From Arthrinium phaeospermum (lineage: Eukaryota > Ascomycota > Sordariomycetes > Amphisphaeriales > Apiosporaceae), in assembly GCA_006503535.1 (NCBI GenBank), contig QYRS01000013.1:1302001-1366000 (forward strand): 64,000 bases of DNA. The letters are read 5' to 3'. Below the pieces are notes generated by a model. It was given only the letters and a program-made list of their open reading frames with translations, searched no databases and was not told the DNA's origin. Position numbers and translations under genes: made by a program. Below, in pieces: positions 1 to 12,500 of this stretch. Within the stretch, counting starts at the first letter, position 1; each line of letters begins with the position of its first letter.

Positions 1-317
1 ACTTCTTCTCCACGAGCCGCGAGAGCACCAGGTCGACGGCCTCGAGCCACATGGCCACGGGCGCAAACACCTCACCCTCCTCCTCGTTGGTCTTCACGCC
101 CTTGGTGATGCCATACTTGGGCCCAAAGTCGGCGTCGAAGTCGACCTTGGCCTCCGAGACGACCTTGAGGTCAGAGGAGACCACAATGGCTGCGGATCGG
201 GCGGTGAGCTATGAGCGTCATGGGGGCGGATAGGAGGGAGACATGATGAGGGTTTTACTTACCCTTGAGCTGCTGGGTCGAAAGGTCGAACCCTATGTAC
301 AAGGGGCCGGAGCTCAT
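1..317 (-). CDS. xkiA: D-xylulose kinase, 5' part (runs off the window)
   Basis: Xylulokinase phosphorylates D-xylulose to xylulose 5-phosphate, feeding pentoses into the cytosolic pentose phosphate pathway. Exon 1 is 263..317 and exon 2 is 1..189 and continues past the window edge. They are joined by a 73-nt intron (190..262) with donor GTAAGT and acceptor CAG. The start at 317 gives [18 protein letters not shown], the FGGY-kinase phosphate-binding opening ([10 protein letters not shown]). Exon 2 continues as [19 protein letters not shown] and reaches [18 protein letters not shown], typical of fungal xylulokinases. Only about 80 of some 570 residues are present, so catalytic residues further on cannot be checked. 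Both the splice and the family are well supported. Confidence 0.88.
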
Positions 318-1358
318 CTTGTCTATATGTGTATGTGTTGGGTTGAAGTCAAATGAAATAAAAACCAATTGTAAGAGTGTTTGAGTATTTAGGTGTACAG
401 ATGCAGATGCGGTCAGGCTTATTGTTATCACTCTATCTGACCCAAGCAAGCCGTTACACACAAGGAAACAGAAAGCACAAGTGAACAGCCAAGAGACGTT
501 TCAAGTAAAGGGATGTTTGCCAAAAGAAACCGATACCTCGTGAGCTGAAGAAAAGTGAAGGATAAATGCAAACCACGAAAGAAAATGGTGCCACAACCGT
601 CAGAGCGAGGTGGCTCTTCACGATGCGTTCCCGGAGTCTCTTGATGCAAGCTTGACGCGGGGTCCCCACTATGAGATCAGACCGTAGCCACTGTCGAGGC
701 AGGTTTTGGTGGGGGAGGGCCTTTCAGACCACCAGCTGCCAGCCTTCCACCTGCAGCTCTGCTGTAGCCTTGCAGTACCTCATTCAGCCTAAATGGCTGC
801 ATCGATCGATTGGTCTGGATCCTGGTGCGAACGGACCTGGTACTGGGTTCCTTACTTGCTGCCTGCGACCTGTCACCCGTTAATAGGTTGACGGTGAAGC
901 CACCTGTGTTACCGCACATGATCTAGGCATATTCCGAGCAAGTCCTCCAACGTAGGCCACCACAGCGTGTTTCAGACTAGGTAATCACAGATTCTTGCGC
1001 ATAGCTGGGGGTTGGTCAAGCAAGCAGTATTCCAGAATCGATTGATCGATCTATCACTGTAGCTAGTATAAGTCCACGGCGTCTCTTCGCCCGGATGCAA
1101 AATGGTGTATCCCTGCCTCTCAACGCCTCCTAATGCTGCGATTCCACCTTCTCGAGGTGGTAGAATACATGGAATACGACTTCTCATCTCGAAATCGGTT
1201 TAAACTGCTTCGTATCCGGCTTGTTTTAGAGCAGGATCTTGTGGTATCATAGCTTTTTGCCCTCTTCCAAAGTGTGATCAGGTATCCATCACTAACCTAG
1301 AACGCCGTATAAACGAAGAAAATAGGGTGAGCCAAAGGGGTCATGCACCAATAACCCT
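318..1358. other. intergenic, xylulokinase upstream region
   Basis: About 1 kb between the xylulokinase start and the end of the metal transporter, both on the minus strand. It should hold the xylulokinase promoter and the transporter 3' UTR. Only short open frames without family resemblance or splice continuity are present. Confidence 0.5.
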
Positions 1359-2930
1359 TTACTGGTTCTTGTGCTGGTGTCCGTGTCCGTTGCCATCATC
1401 GTGATTGTGCTCCTCCTCGGGCTCCGGGCTGGATTTCGGGCTCACGTCGCCGGGGATGAACTCGTCGAACTTGGGGAGAGCCACGGTTTCCTTGGGCACA
1501 AAACGGACCCGCACTTTACGGACACCACGAACTTTGCCGCCCACGCGGGTTCTGACCTTCTCCTCGACATCCCTCACGTGCTCAACGGTCCAGTCGTTGG
1601 GCACGGCGATCTCGAGGTCGACAAGGTAGTTTTGTCCGGACTTGGTTCCGGTTACTTCACGAAGTTCCACGACATGACCCTCGGGCACATCGGCAAGAGC
1701 ATTACGGGCCTGCTTTCCAACTGAGGCTTTGATCTCGTCATCTATGCTGCGATCGGCGAGCTCCATCACAGAAGAGACTGTGTTCTCCGCACCTGCCTTG
1801 ATCACCATGATCGAGATCAGGAGGCCACCGACAGGGTCCAACCAAGCTGCATTCTGTACCAGGTTGGCACCAAGGATGACGGCAAGCGTGACGATGCCGG
1901 TAAGACTGTCGACCCGATGGTGGACGGCGTTGGATGCCAGAACTGAGGATTTGCGCTCGCGTGCAACTTTCATAGCTGAGGTTGTCAGTCAGTAGTTGTT
2001 TCTACACGGTGATTCATGCTCGATTAGAGGTGCTGCCGCCAACTTACTTGCGTGGTACAGCCATTCCTTCACTGCCACGGTGCCTGCGGCGAGCCAGGCA
2101 GCGTGAAGGCTTGGCACGGCGTCACCGCCATGACCGTGCCCATGACTGTGGCCGTGGCTATGTGCATGCGCCATCATCTCCGCAGCAGCCGCCGGGTCGA
2201 GGAAGAAGTGGCTGTAGAGCGACAAGATGCTGCCCCAGAACATCCACATGCCACCAGCCAGGAGCATGCCAGATACGCCCAGAGAGCCCAAGCTCTCGAT
2301 CTTGCCAAACCCGACAGGGAACTTATCGGTCGGCGGTCGGATGCTCCAGGAGATGGTAGCGAGGGTCAGGATGTCGGATGCCAGGTCGGTAACACTGTGG
2401 AAGGCATCGGCGACCATTGCCTTCGAGTTGAACATGTAGCCACCTACGCCCTTGGCCACGGCCATGCCCAGGTTGGAAAAGAGACCAATTCGGGTGATGC
2501 GCACGCCGGCGTCATTCTTGTTCTTGGAAGTGAGGTAGACGTTATCGTGGTGATGGTGGTGCCCGTGGCCGTGGCCGTGGCCATGGCCGCTGTGGCCTCG
2601 AGTCTGGGTGAGAGCTGCCATGGCTGGAAATGAACGGAGGATGACGCGACGGGTGTGCGTGTGCGACGGTTGCTGCAGCAGGGGATTGGCGGTGGGCGGT
2701 TTGGATGGCGACTCAATGGAAGCCGACGAGGTCTGCAGAGCGCGGGAAGGAAGGGACTTGTTATGGCGATGTGTCCTCAAGTGGTCATGATGTAAGGATT
2801 GTGTTGTTGCTAAGGAAGGTGAGGGAGCTGGAAGAAAGCCACTCGCATTCGCGCTCCAACAAGCTGTCAGGCGGCGGCTGCAGCTATTACTGCTACTTGG
2901 CCCAAGCCTCAGGGCTGCTCGACTCGACAT
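1359..2930 (-). CDS. mitochondrial cation diffusion facilitator (MMT-like metal transporter)
   Basis: A CDF-family divalent metal transporter resembling yeast Mmt1/Mmt2, which act in the mitochondrial membrane in iron handling. Exons are 2048..2930 and 1359..1975; the intron 1976..2047 joins YHA to TMKVARE. The protein is 499 aa, about the size of Mmt1. The N-terminus from 2930 is rich in Arg and Ser with almost no acid, like a mitochondrial presequence. A His-Gly tract precedes TM1 and a second lies between predicted TM3 and TM4, as in Zn/Fe CDF loops. The HxxxD metal-site motifs are visible in TM2 (ADAFHSVTD) and TM5 (HHRVDS). The C-terminus has the usual soluble dimerisation domain and ends in another His-rich tail. 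Family call is firm; the metal and exact membrane are inferred. Confidence 0.88.
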
Positions 2931-4073
2931 TGCGGAGTCGGCAACCTCAGTCGGCTCAGGGGCAAAGGAGGAGGGCCTGGGACATTAAAAAGAGAGTGCA
3001 CTGCCGATTTAGCCTTTTTACTTCTCGGGGAGGCGGAGGATAGATAGGTAGGATATGCAGACTAGACTCGTCAGCCAGTTCCGTGATCATGCTTGTGCGC
3101 GGTGTGTGTAGGTAACGGCCGCTCTCTTCTCTGCAGGTATTAAAAGCAAAGGTGTGTATCAAATCTGGAACACGCCGATTTGCGGATCCTTGAACCTGGA
3201 AGTAAACGCAACACCGACAAGCTGGAGATGGGAATCAGGCCACACACTATCTCGCCCGGCTTAGCTTGTCGGGATGCTGGCTTCAAGACCTGTGAGCTCG
3301 GCCGATATCGAAGCGGCTCTCTACGACGCGATCCATTTTCCGAGGTAATCGGGTCTGCAAACCAGAATAGTAGTACCCCATAGTCAACAATGCCCGCATT
3401 CACTCCTCAGTGCAACTGACGATTGCGCAACCGGACAATCGTACATGCATCGTACCTGGCACCCTTATACTGGATCAGGACTAACTCCGATTCACAAGGT
3501 CATTGTGAGCTCTGCCTTGCCTATCTCGATCCTGTTTGGCGATTCATATACAGGGTCTGCCTTTCCATGGAGTTGTATACCGTTGTCAATGGTATAACTC
3601 ACCACAGAACTATGTACTCCCAATTACCAGCTATTCAGTTACCGGCTGTTGCACTTAGGTACCTAAGTTTTGTGCTCTGTTGTTTATTTTCAGGGTAATA
3701 CTACCGTAAACACCTGCAATCCTTTGTTGACTTGCTGTTTGCTCTCAGAGAACTTCCGGACTTATCCCTGAAAGGAATGGGAGTCAGTGCTGGGCTGGGA
3801 GGCAGCGGGGCTACTAGCTTTGGAGCTCTTGGCTCCCAGCGCCCCCAACAGCCCAGTGCACCACAGCAGGGCCGTCCAAAGAGGCAAATCCTAGATGGCG
3901 CTAGGAAGCAAGTCTTACTTACCTCTGAAGTAGTGACGACTTACATTTTAAGCCATATCATCAAATTCGACTTGCACCATACCTGCACCATATCAAGTAT
4001 ATCCGGCGGTGTCTCCTTGCTAGAAGTAACACCCACGACTGGAAATAAGTAATTGTTTAATCTCACACGTTCA
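2931..4073. promoter_or_regulatory. divergent upstream region of the metal transporter and the sirtuin
   Basis: 1.1 kb between two head-to-head genes, so it should carry both promoters. A perfect 16-nt palindrome, ACTTAGGTACCTAAGT, lies at 3653..3668. No TATA element or credible gene is evident. Confidence 0.45.
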
Positions 4074-5279
4074 ATGCTGCGCAAACCATACATGAGGATT
4101 CCGTATACGGACGTGCTAGCCGCACCGACGATTACGCCCTCAAGTGCAAACACGCTCTCAGGTGCAGTTGCAGCACTGCAAGAGTTTCTTACGGCACCAT
4201 CACCAAAGGGGATACCGGCTTCGACACTGGTGCTCACTGGGGCTGGCTTGTCCGTTGCCAGCGGACTTGCCGATTATCGAGGGACGAACGGGACGTATCG
4301 GGTGAACAAAAGCTACCGTCCCATTTACTATTCCGAGTTCCTGCAGAATCATGAGGCTAGGAAACGGTACTGGGCTCGGAGTTTTCTGGGGTGGACATCA
4401 TTACACAAGGCCAGACCCAACTCTGGCCATTTCGCTATCAAACAACTCGGAGATCTGGGACTCGTCCACAGTGTCATTACTCAGAATGTGGACTCGTTCC
4501 ATCCCAAAGCCCATCCCTCCCTGCCCACTATAGAGCTACATGGCTATCTAAGATCGTTGGTCTGTGTATCATGCCACGAGGAATTGCCACGCGATGCATT
4601 CCAGGAAGATTTGGCAAGACTCAACCCAGCCTGGGCTGACTTCTTGCAGGAGATCACCGCATCAGGGGCATTGGACACTGAAAACCCAGAGGAGCGCCGC
4701 CGCCGGGGAATGAGAACGAACCCGGACGGTGATGTGGATTTACCCGATGCCCCATACACCACGTTCAGATACCCCGCCTGCCCCCGATGCCTGGCCCATC
4801 CGCCGCCATCGCCGGAGGGCGGCCGCGCCACCGTCGAGGTAGATAGTGATGGCGCCTGGAGAACACCCAGCACCGCCGGCATTTTGAAACCAGCCGTAAC
4901 AATGTTTGGTGAAAATATTCGACCCCGGACCAAGATCGAGGCGGAGAAGACGCTCGAGGAAGCTACCAAGCTCCTCGTACTCGGGACATCACTGGCGACT
5001 TATTCAGCTTGGAGACTCGCCAAGCACGCCAAGGATAGGGGAATTCCAATTGCCATCGCTAACCTAGGAGGCGTGAGGGGCGAGGATGCGTTTTTCAGAG
5101 ACCTCGAACCCAACCATGATGGGACTCGAGGCGCAAGAGTGGAGATGTCGACGGATGCGTTGCTGCCCGCCCTGGTTAAACAACTACAGGCGTCCACGAG
5201 CATACACCATGCAATGGAGCATCACAGCCACAAGGCGGAAGAGCATGGCGCTTCCGTATTTAAAGACATGATGTCGTGA
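4074..5279 (+). CDS. class II sirtuin (SIRT4-like NAD-dependent protein deacylase)
   Basis: A Sir2-family enzyme that uses NAD+ to remove acyl groups from lysines (some SIRT4-class members are ADP-ribosyltransferases). It is a single exon of 401 aa. The first ATG in frame is 4074; a second at 4092 (MRIPYTDVL) is an equally reasonable start. The NAD-binding loop reads TGAGLSVASGLADYRG (residues 55-70), with Ala and Tyr where many sirtuins have Pro and Phe. TQNVDSFH (136-143) is the ribose-binding motif and His156 in ELHG is the catalytic base. C164/C167 and C236/C239 form the structural zinc site, with about 70 residues between the pairs, longer than in bacterial sirtuins. GTSLATYSAWRL near the C-terminus is the second NAD motif. 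Mitochondrial location is likely from the class but not visible here. Confidence 0.9.
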   Translation: MLRKPYMRIPYTDVLAAPTITPSSANTLSGAVAALQEFLTAPSPKGIPASTLVLTGAGLSVASGLADYRGTNGTYRVNKSYRPIYYSEFLQNHEARKRYWARSFLGWTSLHKARPNSGHFAIKQLGDLGLVHSVITQNVDSFHPKAHPSLPTIELHGYLRSLVCVSCHEELPRDAFQEDLARLNPAWADFLQEITASGALDTENPEERRRRGMRTNPDGDVDLPDAPYTTFRYPACPRCLAHPPPSPEGGRATVEVDSDGAWRTPSTAGILKPAVTMFGENIRPRTKIEAEKTLEEATKLLVLGTSLATYSAWRLAKHAKDRGIPIAIANLGGVRGEDAFFRDLEPNHDGTRGARVEMSTDALLPALVKQLQASTSIHHAMEHHSHKAEEHGASVFKDMMS

Positions 5280-5329
5280 TGCTTTTGTAACTATATTCAT
5301 GTACATAGATAGAGGGGTATGCGTGTGCA

Positions 5330-6014
5330 TTAGAAGAAGCCAGAGTAACTCGTGGGCTTTTTGCCCGTTTTCACGATAGCGGTATCTGGTGGCGCTGTAG
5401 TCTCGCTTTTAGATGTTGAGTTCGAGCTTGACTGCTGGGATTTCTCGTTCTTCTTCAAGTTTCGTGCAACTTCATCCTTTTCGAGCTCTTTCAGAACTGC
5501 AGGTCTGTCAGTGACTATAGCGCAACTGGTATGGACAATGTTAGTGCAACAAACCTTCCTCCCATTCCTTTTCGCGCTCGGCATCGCCAGTTCCCAATGC
5601 CTTTTCCACGTCGACGTCTTCTCCCTTTTGTAGCTTCTCTATTACTTCTCGTAGAACACCGATGCGGGTTTCGGCTCGTCTGGTGAATGTGTTGAAGTCT
5701 CTTCTCAGCGCAATCATCTGGATCGACATGGACCCGATGAATAGGAACATGACGATGAAGAAGGTGGCGGGGTTCCATTCTTTCGATCTGGGTTTCTTCG
5801 GTACACCCCAGTCCACTGTCGGCTCCTTGCGACGGCGGAAAGGTTTCGGGACCAGCGACTTCCAAAAGGACGGCTGTGCGATCGTCGGGGCAGAGGAGCC
5901 GATGTTGCGCACGAAACGATGATGGACCGGACGTATCGCTCGGAGTGGTGAGCCTCCCACGCCCATCGAGCCCTTCAAGAGGCGCGAGCCAGCCCGGTTG
6001 ATTGCTCCCTCCAT
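5330..6014 (-). CDS. small mitochondrial single-pass membrane protein (DUF5321-like)
   Basis: Exons 5555..6014 and 5330..5496 with a 58-nt intron (donor GTTTGT, acceptor CAG) encode 208 aa. The ATG at 6014 gives MEGAINRAGSRLLKG; the frame is open further upstream but has no other ATG. The N-terminus is Arg/Ser-rich with no acidic run, a probable mitochondrial presequence. One hydrophobic segment (FFIVMFLFIGSMSIQMIAL) is followed by a basic, then acidic, predicted coiled-coil tail (RRDFNTFTRRAETRIGVLREVIEKLQKGE). I associate this layout with the fungal DUF5321 family, whose function is unknown to me. It is head-to-head with separase across 511 bp. The gene model is secure and the family name is moderately secure. 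Confidence 0.78.
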
Positions 6015-6525
6015 GGTGCCTTGGACTTTAAAAACTGGTCTGAGGAGACTCGCCGGCAAGTATTTCAGAGGCGCAATGTATGACCCGAGGGGCCGTCTAG
6101 AGCATGAGGTGGAGTTACGTCTTTGAGCGGTACTTCTTCAATTGAGATTGATAAATCTTTAAATGCGCACACTATAAGGTTGACAGTCTAAACCCAATCT
6201 GCCACTCAGCATTGACAGAGGATCCACCCTGCGGCCGGCGGTTGCTGTGCCTACGCGGCCTATCTCGATTGGGCAAGCTGGTCCACATTGACGCCTTCCC
6301 CAAAGCAGATCCATCGTTGATTTGTTGTATCGTGAATCGTTTTGCTGTTTGTAAACCGTTCTTCTGTACACACTCACCTAGACTAATATTCGAATTGCTA
6401 ATAGAAGCTTTGCTTGCGCCCGTGTCTGAATTTCCTTTCCGACCGACTGGATATCCCGACACTCACATTTTGGCACATGACGACATGATTAGGAGTCTAG
6501 TCCTACAAATCTCATCAAACCTTAC
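6015..6525. promoter_or_regulatory. bidirectional promoter of the DUF5321-like gene and separase
   Basis: 511 bp between two divergent start codons. I see no recognised operator in it. A shared nucleosome-free promoter is inferred from the arrangement only. Confidence 0.45.
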
Positions 6526-9500
6526 ATGGCTTCCTTAACTACCCAAGCCGACGCCATCCGAAGCGCCATCACCTCTGTGCAGACCTGCACGCCGACTATA
6601 TCGGCGACACTCAAGGAACTGCTTCAAGGGACGGATCCGGAGGTTGCTGAACCCAAAGCCGCAAAGGGCAGGACAAGAGCAGCCCCGCCCAGCAAGAGCA
6701 AGCCCGCGACCGCTGCAAAGAAAACATGTCGCGCAACGAAGCAGGACGACGAGAGGAATAATGACGCCCTTCCCCCGAAGGAAAAGGCGCTCCTCGCCAC
6801 ACAAGTCATCAATGCGACCCTCAAAGCATTGGGAGATGCCGCCAAGAGCTCCCCCGCATCCGTCGCCAACACGCGAACAGCCGCCCCTGTCCAGGCGACC
6901 AAGGCCGAGCCTCGAAAAGGCCTGCGACGCTCCAGCTCCATGCCAATGACACCACTACAGCCTCGAACACTCAACCGGGTCTCGACATCACCGACCGCCG
7001 CGAAATCATGCCGGCCGCAAACTGCAGTACCAGCAGCCTCCAGCGGGTGTCTAGCGATGGTCGAGTGCACCAGGGCAGCGTTCGCAACATTGCGGACTCT
7101 TTCCACCTCCGGGAATATCACGTTACCTGAACTCCAGATCGAGTCCGGCATGTCATCGTTCGTCAACAGGCTGATAGCGCTTAGTCTTTTCGAGTACGCG
7201 GTGAAGGAACTCCGATTGCTCAAGCGACGACTAGAGGCTGTTATCACCAAGGGCAACGTCAAGAAGGCGAAGGCGCCGGTAGCGGCCGAGGCTACGACAG
7301 CTGCGAAGACACTTTCAGATTTGTTCGACTATCCGGCGTTCGACGCAAGCGCCCCTGTGGCCCAGCTGGTTGTTACATCTCAGCTTCAAGCCCTACGTGT
7401 ATTATACGGCCTGAAGAAGTCTTCATACTTGGACACGGCCCTGCCTTTTCTTCGGCCTACACATCAGTCCTCGCCATTGACCTTGCTGATACCCAGCCCA
7501 AACGACACACCACAGAACCGCCTCAAAAGCGCTAGGCAACTCGAGAGTCTGGCTCAGAGCCTGCTGTCACTGACACCAAGCGTCTCAGCTAACGATGACG
7601 GCGTAGCGCTTGAGCCACGACTCAGCCCTTCCCCCGAAACGTCGTTGGAGGTCCAATCAATTGCTCTAAAAGCCAGGTTGCATTCTTGGGGTTTATCTGG
7701 CCACAAGGGGGATCTCGACAAGGAGCTCCTATCTCCACTGTCACGATGTCTAGCTGCATTCAACCGAAGGAGCCTAGGCGAGGCCTCTTCAAAGTGCGCT
7801 GCCGCCAACTCAGCCTTCGAGCAGGTCTGGCAGATGTTTGAGGCAATGGGGTTGCGAACTTCGGAGTCGTCAAGGTTATTGATGGCAGCAATCTACCAGT
7901 CGCTTGGAACCCTGTCACGTGAAGCCGGCAACATCAAGGATGCCATCAAATGGATTGCCAAGTTGAGAAGCTTGACAAACACTAAAGACGACTCAGCCGC
8001 CAGATGTCATGCTGTGACTGCTCAGTTGCTTGCCTTGTCCCTGAAGCAGTCCTCCGAGGCGGATGAGAGCATGATCACAGAGGTTGTGGATGGGTTACAG
8101 GGTTCGTTGAGTGGCAGCACATCAGATCTGGACGACCTTTTGACTAGCATATGTCAAGTACGGAAGGCTGCTGTGGGCATTGTACTTGGTGCGGGACGGT
8201 CGAGCGCAAAACCGAACCCGACACGATCATCACTCGAAACATTACTCCTTCAGCTCCCTCGATTTACCTTGAGGTGGCTAGGCAAACCACCTGCCTCCGG
8301 AGGGCCAACAAAGGACTTCCTCCGGTTCGAACAACGACGACAACTCCTTTCTAAGTATATTCACCACGTGCTGGACTCGGTCTTGATGCTGGTAAAGGCA
8401 CTCCTGGAAGAAGACAATATGGCTTGGGATCTTATGGATTCCGTATTCCAAGAGTGCCTGGCACTTCTAGAGAACATGGGCGACTTGTCCGTTCTCGGAG
8501 GCAATCCATCTGCTTCATACCACGTCAAAATATCGCATTTCTACTACCAACAACACATTCTATTGCGAAAGAAAGCATCCAACCCAAAGGACGCCTTACG
8601 CGCACTGCGACGCTCCATCGATGCTGTGAAGCAACAGCCCGAATCCGAACAGACCAAGGCTCAGCTCCTAGCGAAGCAGGAGCGCCTTGCTGAGCTCTGC
8701 AGGTCGTCAGGGAGAAAAGACGATGCAGCCGACGCTCTCCGATCTATCAGGGATTCTATCGTTCGTGAAGATATTGTGACACAGATTACATCGGCGTTGG
8801 CTTCAAGCCCACCTATGGCGGCCTGGCAGATGAACGGAAAGACGCAGTCGTTATCCAGGACTGTGTGCACTCTAGCAAAGGTGGACCCCAAGCCTTGCGA
8901 CTGGACATGGCTTTTGACCGGAAGCGACAAGACAACGGCCCTTGAGCATGATTTTTACTTCATATATTCGACCGACGCCAAACTGCGCAAATATGTCGAA
9001 TTTGGAGAGCCACTGGCTGAGAACTTGTTGCAGTCATATCCTTCTGATGGTTTTCCTATCAGGAGGCTGCGAACGCTAATCCAGCTCCTTACTGTCAACA
9101 TTGAATCCCATGACTCCATACAGAGCTGGGTTGAAGAGGCCAAGACTCTGTCGAAGAGTCTGCAAATCGGAAAGCTTGGTGAAGATGCTGGGCTGGCTCG
9201 ATATATTCCACATGTGAAGTCTTTAACCACGTGTCTTGCGGCGTTGTTTGAGCCTGAGGTTGACTGGAAACCTGTGCAAGAAGCTGTCGGTTTCTGGAGC
9301 CCAACACTGGCAAACATTAAATCATCGGGGGACCTCTACAGCCATGTCGATAACCCAGCCCAGCTACTCACGATCCTCCAGTCGCTTTCTGATTTCGCAA
9401 GAATGAGAGGCATGGACTCACTCCTTGAGTCCATTCTGGAGTTGTTATCTACAGTATCCAAGCTCCAATCACAGGACGACCCTGCGTGCCTGGTCGCCCA

Positions 9501-12500
9501 AAACACCGCTTTGTGCCTACAGTATCTTACGGTAGGGCACTCTACGAAAGCAGAGACTGTGCTAAGCATGAGCCAAGTATGGCTCTCAAGCCCAGATATA
9601 CCTCATGAGATCGCTGCAAATTTCCACCTCTGCTCAGCTGAGTACCAAATGGCAACAGGAAACTACGAAAGAGCAGAAAGGCATTTGGCTGATGCTCATG
9701 TGTCAGGGGTCGCCTCCATGTCTGAAAAGTCTCCCCGCAGCAGCAGGGCTACGAGAAAATTATCCATTGCATATGCATCTTTCCTGCAAGCCATGCTCGT
9801 TTTGGAGCGTGGCAACCCTGACGAAGCACTTCGCTATGCGAAGAACGCCGTTCGTATCTTATACCACGACTGGGCAAAGCTCGAAACCATGAAGGGCTCG
9901 GCTGGGATCCAGGGTGACGAGCCATCGCAGGTTGAGGCGTCTGAAGATGACAGCAGCTTCAACTCCTCGGTCTCAAGCGCGTCGGATGCCGTGCGCGCTC
10001 GAACCGGGCCTGAGTTCTGGGCCATGGTGTATCCCTTATTCCGCTTCGTGCTGCGCCTGTCTTCGGTCTACGCCCATATTGGAATGTTCCAGGAGACAAT
10101 GTACTATGGTGAACAGGCCTTGAAGATTGCGAGAAGTACCAACTCCGCCAACTATATCATGCAGTCCCAGGCTTGGCTCGCGGCAGTCCATATGAAGGCC
10201 GGAGCGACTGAGAAAGCCCTCGAGTTGGCATCAGAGATCAAGAGTTCACTGGTCAAGCTGGAGCCCAACTACTCAACAGTCAAATTAGCCTGCCAGCTGA
10301 GCCAAATCTACCGTGATATGACGGACTACGCTGCAGAATCAGAGTTGCTTGATCAAGCCGAGGCGATGATTGCCAGGCTGGACAAGCAAGAAGCGAGCGG
10401 AGGAGTGGACCTGGATAAGCAGATGGCCAAACTGACTATCAAAGACAAAGCACCTCCCAAGGCGACACGATTACCAAGATCGAGGGTCACCAAGCCAGTC
10501 AGCAAAGCCGTAACGAAGAGAAAGACTGCCGCCACCGCCGCCAAGGTTTTGACTGAGTTGAAGCCAATGCCTGCTATAGAGGACAAACAGCTCGTCTTCA
10601 TGCGTGCCTCCATTCTTCAGCAACGGTCGGCTGCACTGCTCCGGGAAAGAGAATGGAAAGCGGCAGTTGAGGCCTTGCAGACCGCCGGCGGATTACCTCG
10701 TTTATCTGCCGACATCACCCAAGACTCCCTCTTCATGGCTGTTGCGCTCATCGGCCAAAGTCTAGAGTTGATGGGGAAAGACTCGGTCTTCGCTGCCGTC
10801 TTAGACTCGACGCTGTCATTTCCGACCGTGGCGGGTTCTGCCAGGGACAAAGCATCAACTGAGAAGACCCCATCGAAGAAGAGCTCCCCACCACGTAAAG
10901 GGCGTGCACCCCCGCAGGAAGGGCCTCCATTCCTCGAGACTCTACGACAGGCCCGTGATCATCTTCTTGACGCCCATTCTGCTGCGGTCATGAATGGTGA
11001 CGGAGTACTTGTACAACGTGTGGCGACCTTGCTTCAGAACACCTTCATCCTCTTATCCACGACGAACCACTCGAAGGTCTCTGGATCGAGTCATCCTGCC
11101 TACGCGACGTGCTCCGTCGAAATGGCGCGCAACCTGGTTTGGCGCCGTGAGCGAAAGACCTTGCAGCTTGACTCCAACAAAGGGGCCAAATTGGAGTGGC
11201 CCATGCCGGTGGAGGCGTCGGAGTCCAGGCGCTCCAGCCTGTCCCTGACGGTTGACATGAATCGCTTCCAGAAGGAGTACATTGACATCATCCCCAACTC
11301 ATGGAACGTCGTCTCGGTATCCCTGAGTGACAACAAACACGATCTATGTATTACTAAGTTGCAAGCCGGTCACAGCCCTTTCGCTATCCGATTGCCCCTG
11401 GAACGAGCCATGTCGAGGGATGCCGACACTGAAGTCTTCAACTTTGAGCAAGGCCGAGCTGAGCTCCTCGACATCATCGGCATTGCTAACCGCACTTGCC
11501 ATGACGCCAGGGACATGAGCGCTAAGGGTGCTAAATCTGCTTGGTGGACCGAACGCGAGTCTCTTGACGAGCGAATGAAGGACATGCTGGAGAACATTGA
11601 GCACACCTGGCTTGGTGGCTTTAAAGGCGTCTTCTCGCAACACCATCGCCGGTCCGAGCTGCTGGCAAAGTTTCAAAAGAGCTTCCAGAACATACTTGAC
11701 AACAACCTGCCATCCAGACGGCAGGCTCGTGGCAGACGCACAAAGGCAGCCTCGGCACCCAAGGTCTCCCTCGACCCCCGAATCCTAGATCTCTTCATCG
11801 GGCTAGGTGATGCCACTATGCCAGACTGCGATTTCGACGAGCCCCTGACAGATCTACTGTACTTTGTGGTGGACATTCTTCAATTTCACGGCGAACGTAA
11901 TGCCTATGATGAGATCGATTTCAACAGGGTGAGCGTCGAAATTACCGATGCCCTACGTGCGTATCATACCGCAGCCAAGAGCTGCAAGGACAGCCAAGAG
12001 CAGACTCATACGATCTTGGTACTTGACAAGTCTCTTCACATTGTTCCCTGGGAATCACTGCCCTGCATGCAAGGCGTAGCTGTGTCACGGGTGCCTTCAC
12101 TGGCCTGCCTCCGCCGTTCCATCCTCGAACAGCGTGCCTCTCAGGAGTCTGAAGTCTCGTCCTCTGAGGGCACAGAGCAGTCAACAGAGCAGCTCCATGA
12201 AGGCCACCACATCTCACGCAAGTCGGGCACTTACATCTTGAACCCGGGCGCCGACCTCAAGAACACGCAGTCAGTCTTCGGCCGGCCGCTGTCCGGTCTC
12301 CCGCTGAGCTGGTCGGCGATTGAGGCACGCGCCCCAACCGAGTCCGAGTTCGAGTCCGCCTTGACCAAGTCGGACCTGCTGCTCTACTTCGGTCACGGCT
12401 CGGGCGCGCAGTACATCCGCGGCCGCACGATCCGTAAGATGGAGAAGTGCCGCGCCGTGGCGCTGCTTATGGGCTGCTCGTCGGCGTCGCTTACTGCGCC

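Noticed and set aside
5352..5633. Plus-strand frame over the DUF5321-like gene
   Set aside because: Antisense shadow crossing that gene's intron and exons without any signature of its own.
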